Assembly (NCBI GenBank): GCA_012841465.1
Contig: DUUS01000081.1
Span: 1 to 10,146 of the forward strand
DNA length: 10,146 nucleotides
DNA from: Mollicutes bacterium
Lineage (GTDB): Bacteria; Bacillota_I; Bacilli_A; RF39; UBA660
Direction of reading: 5' to 3'
Below are positions 5,945 to 10,146 of this stretch, piece after piece (position 1 is the first letter of the stretch; every line of letters starts with the position of its first letter). The notes beneath the pieces are model-generated. The model was given only the letters and a program-made list of their open reading frames with translations, ran no database searches and was not told the DNA's origin. The translations under genes and the position numbers were made by a program.

Positions 5945-6484
5945 ATGAAAATAGGAATAGATATTGATGATACAATAACCCAGACATATCAAACAACTTT
6001 AAAATATTTAAAAGAATATTATCCTGGATTTCATATAGAAAAAGAGGAAGATATTTCTGATAAAAAAACCTTTGAATTTTTAGTAAATCATATAGAAGAT
6101 ATTCAGTCGAGTGCCGAATTAAAACCTGGTGTTAAAGAGGCTATGGATACTTTAAAAGAGATGGGCTTTGAAATTATAATAATAACTGCCAGGGGTGGTG
6201 AACTTGATTATGATCATGCTAGAATTACTGAAGATTACTTAAAAAAGCATAAGCTTCCATATGATAAAATATATTATGGAGATATAAATAAGGGAGACGC
6301 TGCTTTAAAAGAAAATATCGACTTTTTTATCGATGACCGTATTTATAATTTAGATGATGTATCGGTTCATGGAGTAGATAGTCTTCATTTTGTTGATGAT
6401 TTAAGTATTTATAGTCCATATAAAAAGTTTGATAACTGGAAAGATATAATAAAATATATAAAATCAAAGGTGGTAGAAAAATGA
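5945..6484 (+). CDS. HAD-family 5'(3')-deoxyribonucleotidase (NT5C/YqfW-like)
   Basis: 179-residue haloacid dehalogenase fold enzyme. Motif I is DIDDT at 6-10 (nucleophile Asp6, acid Asp8), motif II ITAR with Thr81, and motif IV FFIDDR with Asp130-Asp131; a Lys for motif III is likely at 116 or 122. A small cap lies between residues 15 and 60. The pattern matches the NT5C group (cytosolic deoxypyrimidine 5'-nucleotidases) and Bacillus YqfW (family knowledge). The likely reaction is dephosphorylation of dUMP, dTMP or similar, though other phosphomonoesters are possible. The SD is AGAGAGGTGAT at 5926-5935. Its stop overlaps the ruvB start as ATGA, so translation is coupled. It splits ruvA from ruvB, which usually adjoin, and is three genes upstream of thyA, consistent with a role in dUMP/dTMP balance (inference). 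Confidence 0.85.
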   Translation: MKIGIDIDDTITQTYQTTLKYLKEYYPGFHIEKEEDISDKKTFEFLVNHIEDIQSSAELKPGVKEAMDTLKEMGFEIIIITARGGELDYDHARITEDYLKKHKLPYDKIYYGDINKGDAALKENIDFFIDDRIYNLDDVSVHGVDSLHFVDDLSIYSPYKKFDNWKDIIKYIKSKVVEK

Positions 6485-7464
6485 GAGAAGTAAGTGGCGA
6501 AAAATTTGAGGTAGATGATTTTGAAGAAACTTTGAGACCTAGATATATTGACGAATATATTGGTCAAACTGAAGTTAAAGAAAATGTTAGTGTTTTTATA
6601 AAAGCAGCAAAACTACGTGGTGAGGCTCTTGATCATGTACTTTTATATGGTCCGCCAGGACTAGGTAAAACAACTCTTGCTCATATAATTGCCAATGAAC
6701 TTGAAACAGAAATTAAAACTACTACGGGACCTTCTATTGAAAAGACTGGAGATTTAGCAGCGGTCCTATCAAGTTTAGAGCCAGGTGATGTTTTGTTTAT
6801 AGATGAGATTCACCGTATTCCTAGATTTATTGAAGAAATACTTTACTCAGCAATGGAGGATTTTAGTTTGGATATTATAGTTGGAACTGAAGGTTCTAGC
6901 CGCACTATAAAAATCGATCTTCCACCATTTACTTTAGTTGGAGCAACAACAAGAGCAGGAGATTTAACTGCTCCTTTAAGAGACCGCTTTGGAATCGTAT
7001 GTAAACTAAATTATTATTCAAATGAAGAGTTAACTGAAATTGTTAAAAGAACTAGTAGAGTTCTTGAGATGGATATTGAAGATGATGCGGCTATAGAACT
7101 TGCTAAGAGAAGTAGAAGAACTCCAAGAATAGTAAATAGATTATTTAAAAGAGTTAGAGATTTTACTCAAGTTGAAGGAAAACCTAATATTACTAAAGAA
7201 ATAACTTTATCGTCTCTTGATCGGTTAAAGGTAGATAATTTAGGTCTAGATCAAATTGATATTGAATATTTAGATAGTTTAATAAAGAAATTTAGTGGTG
7301 GACCCGTTGGTGTAGAAACAATTGCCTCTTCAATTGGAGAAGAAGTAACAACTCTTGAAGATGTAATTGAACCTTATTTAATGCAAGAAGGATTTATAAA
7401 AAGAACCCAAAGGGGAAGAGTCGCAACAGAAAAAGCTTATAATCATATGGAGGTAATAAAATGA
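6481..7464 (+). CDS. ruvB: Holliday junction branch migration ATPase RuvB
   Basis: AAA+ motor that forms hexamers on either side of the RuvA-bound junction and pumps DNA through it. The 327 residues carry LRPRYIDEYIGQ at 18-29, Walker A GPPGLGKTT at 57-65, Walker B VLFIDEIHR at 104-112, the GATTRAGDL sensor and RDRFGIV arginine-finger stretches, and a C-terminal winged helix (GGPVGVETIASSIGEE to RTQRGRVAT). Length and motifs are normal for the family. The start codon lies in an ATGA overlap with the nucleotidase stop, served by an AAAGGTGG SD at 6466-6473 within the preceding gene. Its own TGA overlaps the glyA start in the same way. No RuvC or RecU resolvase gene is in the window. Confidence 0.97.
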   Translation: MREVSGEKFEVDDFEETLRPRYIDEYIGQTEVKENVSVFIKAAKLRGEALDHVLLYGPPGLGKTTLAHIIANELETEIKTTTGPSIEKTGDLAAVLSSLEPGDVLFIDEIHRIPRFIEEILYSAMEDFSLDIIVGTEGSSRTIKIDLPPFTLVGATTRAGDLTAPLRDRFGIVCKLNYYSNEELTEIVKRTSRVLEMDIEDDAAIELAKRSRRTPRIVNRLFKRVRDFTQVEGKPNITKEITLSSLDRLKVDNLGLDQIDIEYLDSLIKKFSGGPVGVETIASSIGEEVTTLEDVIEPYLMQEGFIKRTQRGRVATEKAYNHMEVIK

Positions 7465-8693
7465 ATTTAAATTTAAAAAGAGCTGTAAATAAAGAAGCGA
7501 AAAGACAAGAAGAAAATATCGAACTAATCGCAAGTGAAAATTATGTTTCAAAAGAAATATTAAAACTTCAAGGAAGTATTTTAACTAATAAATATGCCGA
7601 AGGTTATCCAGGTAAAAAATATTACGGTGGTTGTGAAAATATAGATGTAATTGAAAATTTGGCAATAGATTTAGCATGTAAATTATTTAAATGTAAGTAT
7701 GCAAATGTTCAGCCTCATAGTGGATCATCTGCAAACATGGCAGTTTTCAAAGCACTTTTAAATGTTGGCGATAAAGTAATGGGAATGGATTTAAGCAATG
7801 GTGGACATTTAACTCACGGTCATCCACTTAATTTTAGTGGGATTGATTATGAAATAGTTAGTTATAGCGTTGATCCAAAAACATCAATGATTGACTATGA
7901 TGAGGTTAGAGAAATAGCATTAAAAGAAAAACCTAAAATGATTATTGCAGGTGCTAGTGCTTATTCAAGAATAATTGATTTTTCTAAATTCAGAGAAATA
8001 GCTGATGAAGTAGGGGCAATCTTATTTGTAGATATGGCACATATTGCTGGCCTGGTAGCAACTAATCATCATCCATCGCCAATCCCCTATGCAGATGTAG
8101 TTACATCAACAACTCATAAAACCCTAAGAGGACCTAGAGGCGGATTAATTCTGACAAATGATGAAGAGATAGCAAAGAAAATTGATAAAATGGTATTTCC
8201 AGGAATTCAAGGTGGTCCTTTAATGCATGTAATAGCAGCTAAAGCTCAGTGCTTTCATGAAGCATTAGATAGTGATTTTAAAAAGTACCAAGACAATGTC
8301 ATTAAAAACTCAAGAAGCCTTGCTAGATATTTAAAAAAGAGTGGGCTAAATGTTATTTCAGGTGGAACTGATAATCACTTAATTTTAGTGGATGTAAAAA
8401 GTAAATATAATATTACCGGTAGAGAAGCTGAAAGTGTTTTAGATAAGGTATTAATAACTACTAATAAAAATACTATTCCAGGTGATACTGAAAGTCCATT
8501 TAAAACATCTGGTTTAAGACTTGGCTCAAGTGCAATGACTACAAGGGGTCTTAATGAAAAAGATTTTGAATTTATTGGTAGCTTAATAATTAATGCTCTT
8601 GAAAATAGAGATAATGAAGAAATATTAAATCATATTAGAGAAGAAGTTTTAAATTTAACTCTAAAATATCCGATATATAAGAAAAAGAGGTAA
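7461..8693 (+). CDS. glyA: Serine hydroxymethyltransferase
   Basis: PLP enzyme converting serine and THF to glycine and 5,10-methylene-THF, the one-carbon donor for thymidylate synthase encoded next. The 410 residues contain IELIASENYVS (20-30), the signature NKYAEGYPGKKYYGGCE (43-59), QPHSGSSANMAVF (84-96), LTHGHPLNFSG (117-127), DMAHIAGL with Asp191 and His194, and the PLP lysine Lys220 in TSTTHKTLRGPRGG. All expected active-site residues are present and the length is standard. The ATG overlaps the ruvB TGA (ATGA); the GGAGGT SD at 7449-7454 lies within the last ruvB codons. thyA follows two bases after the stop. Confidence 0.97.
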   Translation: MNLNLKRAVNKEAKRQEENIELIASENYVSKEILKLQGSILTNKYAEGYPGKKYYGGCENIDVIENLAIDLACKLFKCKYANVQPHSGSSANMAVFKALLNVGDKVMGMDLSNGGHLTHGHPLNFSGIDYEIVSYSVDPKTSMIDYDEVREIALKEKPKMIIAGASAYSRIIDFSKFREIADEVGAILFVDMAHIAGLVATNHHPSPIPYADVVTSTTHKTLRGPRGGLILTNDEEIAKKIDKMVFPGIQGGPLMHVIAAKAQCFHEALDSDFKKYQDNVIKNSRSLARYLKKSGLNVISGGTDNHLILVDVKSKYNITGREAESVLDKVLITTNKNTIPGDTESPFKTSGLRLGSSAMTTRGLNEKDFEFIGSLIINALENRDNEEILNHIREEVLNLTLKYPIYKKKR

Positions 8694-8695
8694 AT

Positions 8696-9595
8696 ATGAC
8701 TAAGTGGGATAAAGAATATATTAAATTATGTAAAAAGATTCTAAAAGATGGAGAAGAAGTAGAAAATCGTACTGGGGTAAATACTATTAAAATACCAGCT
8801 TATTATTTCAAATTAAATGTTGGTAAAGAATTTCCAGTATTAACTACTAAACAATTATATTTTAGGCAAGCTATAACTGAAATGCTTTGGTTTTACCAAG
8901 CTCAGTCAAATGATGTAAGGTGGCTTCAAGACCGTAATGTTCATATATGGGATGAGTGGATGATAGATGAAAATGGAATCTGGAAAGCTACTCAAAATGT
9001 ACTTGAGGATGGCAGGCTTGTCAAAAAAGATATAGAAAAGAAGTTTGATAAAAAATATGCCTATACAATTGGTACTGCATATGGATATATTGTAAATAAA
9101 TATAAAATGACTCAAAATTTAATTGAAACAATTAAAAATAATCCAACTGACCGCAGGATGGTTATGTCTCTTTGGCAAAATGAATTTTTAGAAACTGCCG
9201 TGCTTCCATCATGTGTATGGAGCACTGAGTGGGATGTAACCGATGGTTATTTAAATTTGTGGGTTCATCAAAGAAGTGCAGATGTTCCTTTAGGTCTACC
9301 ATTTAATGTAACTCAGTATGCGGTATTTTTATCACTTATTGCTCACGTTACTGGTTTAAAGGTTGGAGTTATGCATTATAGTATTAAAGATGCTCATATA
9401 TATACTAATCAAATTGATGGAATAAAAGAGCAAATTAAAAGATATGAAGAAAATGGTGCTTATGATGCTCCCGTGCTGTGGATTAATCCCGAGATAAAAG
9501 ATTTCTTTGGATTTGATAATAGTGTAGAATTAAAAGATATAAAAATAAAAGGATATAAGCACATGGGACCTATCTCATTTAAGCTTACTCAGTAA
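8696..9595 (+). CDS. thyA: Thymidylate synthase ThyA, divergent Bacillus/phi3T-like type
   Basis: Methylates dUMP to dTMP with methylene-THF, releasing DHF. At 299 residues it is longer than the 264-residue E. coli enzyme because of extra sequence at about 90-120. Seen: phosphate-binding Arg in ENRTG (23-27), PVLTTK at 47-52, TDRR at 151-154, catalytic Cys173 in LPSCVWSTEW, QRSADVPLGLPFN at 192-204 (dUMP-binding Arg193, Ser194, Asp196, Asn204), and DAHIYTNQ. The usual PPCH reads PSCV, so the His after the nucleophile is absent. This and the LWINPEIKDFFGF C-terminal stretch recall the Bacillus subtilis ThyA/phage phi3T branch rather than the E. coli/ThyB branch (from memory). AAGAGG at 8685-8690 runs into the glyA stop and acts as SD. 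Confidence 0.94.
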   Translation: MTKWDKEYIKLCKKILKDGEEVENRTGVNTIKIPAYYFKLNVGKEFPVLTTKQLYFRQAITEMLWFYQAQSNDVRWLQDRNVHIWDEWMIDENGIWKATQNVLEDGRLVKKDIEKKFDKKYAYTIGTAYGYIVNKYKMTQNLIETIKNNPTDRRMVMSLWQNEFLETAVLPSCVWSTEWDVTDGYLNLWVHQRSADVPLGLPFNVTQYAVFLSLIAHVTGLKVGVMHYSIKDAHIYTNQIDGIKEQIKRYEENGAYDAPVLWINPEIKDFFGFDNSVELKDIKIKGYKHMGPISFKLTQ

Positions 9596-9598
9596 ACT

Positions 9599-10084
9599 AT
9601 GAATAATTTATCATTAATCGCAGCAATCGGCAAAAACAATGAACTTGGTTTAAATAATAAACTAATTTGGCATCTACCTGAAGATCTTCTCTATTTTAAA
9701 GAAAAAACTTTAAATAAAACTATTATAATGGGAAGACTTACCTTTGAATCACTTCCAGGAGTTCTTCCAAAAAGAAAACATATTGTTCTTACTAAAAATA
9801 AAGAATATAAAAAAGATGGAGTTATTATTTATAATGATATAAGTGAGTGTCTTGATTATATAGAGAACTCAGGTGAAGAATGTTTTATTATTGGAGGCTA
9901 TCATATATATAAAGAATTTCTTAAATATGTAAATACTTTATACTTAACTGAAATTGATGAGAGTTTTGAAGCTGATACATATTTCCCAAAGTTTAATAAA
10001 AAGCTTTATAATAAAACTATTATTAAAGAAAGTTCTCATAATGGTATTAATTATAAATTTGTAAAATATGAAAAACAAGTCTGA
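9599..10084 (+). CDS. folA: Dihydrofolate reductase
   Basis: NADPH-dependent reduction of DHF to THF, closing the cycle that thyA opens. At 161 residues it has family-typical length. Seen: AAIGKNNELGLNNKLIWHLP (8-27), with Trp24 and the active-site acid at Asp29 (PEDL, as in PADL/PDDL of other DHFRs); IIMGRLTFESLP (42-53), with Leu where the NADPH-site Lys or similar usually follows GR; HIVLT (61-65); FIIGGYHIYKEF (96-107) with the double Gly; and Thr117 in LTEID. The start lies three bases after the thyA stop, and the preceding bases (CTCAGTAAACT) hold no Shine-Dalgarno motif, unlike every other gene here, so translation probably depends on coupling to thyA. The terminator stem begins in its last codons. 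Confidence 0.95.
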   Translation: MNNLSLIAAIGKNNELGLNNKLIWHLPEDLLYFKEKTLNKTIIMGRLTFESLPGVLPKRKHIVLTKNKEYKKDGVIIYNDISECLDYIENSGEECFIIGGYHIYKEFLKYVNTLYLTEIDESFEADTYFPKFNKKLYNKTIIKESSHNGINYKFVKYEKQV

Positions 10085-10097
10085 AATGCTTGTTTTT
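10071..10097 (+). terminator. Intrinsic terminator overlapping the end of folA
   Basis: AAAAACAAG (10071-10079) pairs with CTTGTTTTT (10089-10097) around a nine-base loop, ending in T5. The upstream arm lies inside the last folA codons and the stop (10082-10084) is in the loop. It closes the ruvA-folA operon, and the A/T flanks would also allow weak termination from the other side. Confidence 0.85.
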
Positions 10098-10099
10098 CG

Positions 10100-10139
10100 C
10101 ATCGAAGAGTTTTACTATAAATGACAATTCTCTTCGATG
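10100..10139. repeat. 10-bp inverted repeat at the window edge
   Basis: CATCGAAGAG (10100-10109) and CTCTTCGATG (10130-10139) around a 20-base AT-rich loop, starting two bases after the folA terminator. No T tract follows on either side, so it is not a standard terminator. ATCGAA recurs at the very end (10141-10146). It could be the tip of a repetitive or mobile element, or an operator for the next gene; the window ends before this can be judged. Confidence 0.5.
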
Positions 10140-10146
10140 TATCGAA

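Noticed and set aside
5786..5992. Minus-strand open frame spanning the ruvA/nucleotidase junction
   Set aside because: Antisense to two confident genes with conserved motifs.
7440..7470. Folate-type riboswitch ahead of glyA
   Set aside because: glyA starts inside an ATGA overlap with ruvB, leaving no untranslated leader.
8906..9115. Minus-strand open frame within thyA
   Set aside because: Antisense shadow over an AT-rich part of thyA; no start signal.

Overview
The window looks like chromosomal DNA of a low-GC Bacilli-type Firmicute, roughly 30% GC by eye, possibly one of the uncultured gut lineages. The evidence is strong AGGAGG-type ribosome binding sites, A/T-ending codons, YhaQ/YhaP-like ABC genes and a YjcZ-like small membrane protein. 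TGA acts as stop (it closes the nucleotidase and ruvB frames inside ATGA overlaps) and Trp is TGG, so this is not the Mycoplasma code. The lineage is inference; the housekeeping gene calls are firm.

Layout. (a) 16-2140, + strand: an ABC exporter pair, ATPase then six-helix permease, ending at a strong bidirectional terminator (2147-2178). (b) 2210-2413, - strand: a 67-residue YjcZ-like single-helix protein with its own strong SD and terminator. (c) 2589-4335, + strand: an SOS-type promoter (TTGACA plus a 12/14 LexA/DinR-like box) in front of a recently broken gene. Its product would have had an AlbA_2 (Schlafen-like) domain, a HATPase_c_4 domain and two duplicated winged helices. Three single-nucleotide lesions break it: ATG to ACG at the start, a TAA at codon 25, and a 1-nt loss near 3937-3940. 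(d) 4336-4827: no intact gene, but three adjacent tandem-repeat families: eleven 12-bp units encoding x-x-Pro-Asn/Asp, six 23-bp units, and five 12-bp units encoding Glu-Ala-x-x. They may be the decayed low-complexity tail of gene (c). (e) 4828-10084, + strand: a compact housekeeping run of HD phosphohydrolase, ruvA, 5'-deoxynucleotidase, ruvB, glyA, thyA and folA, ending in a terminator whose stem begins inside folA. A second, T-tract-less inverted repeat runs up to the window edge.

Functionally, ruvA and ruvB encode the Holliday-junction branch migration motor. glyA, thyA and folA encode the complete thymidylate cycle: SHMT makes methylene-THF, thymidylate synthase consumes it and releases DHF, and DHFR regenerates THF. 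A pyrimidine-deoxynucleotidase-like HAD enzyme sits between ruvA and ruvB and is translationally coupled to ruvB, so recombination and dTMP supply appear to share one transcript. I see no clearly new multi-gene system. The less ordinary material is the SOS-promoted broken AlbA_2 gene with its repeat field, and the nucleotidase within ruvAB.
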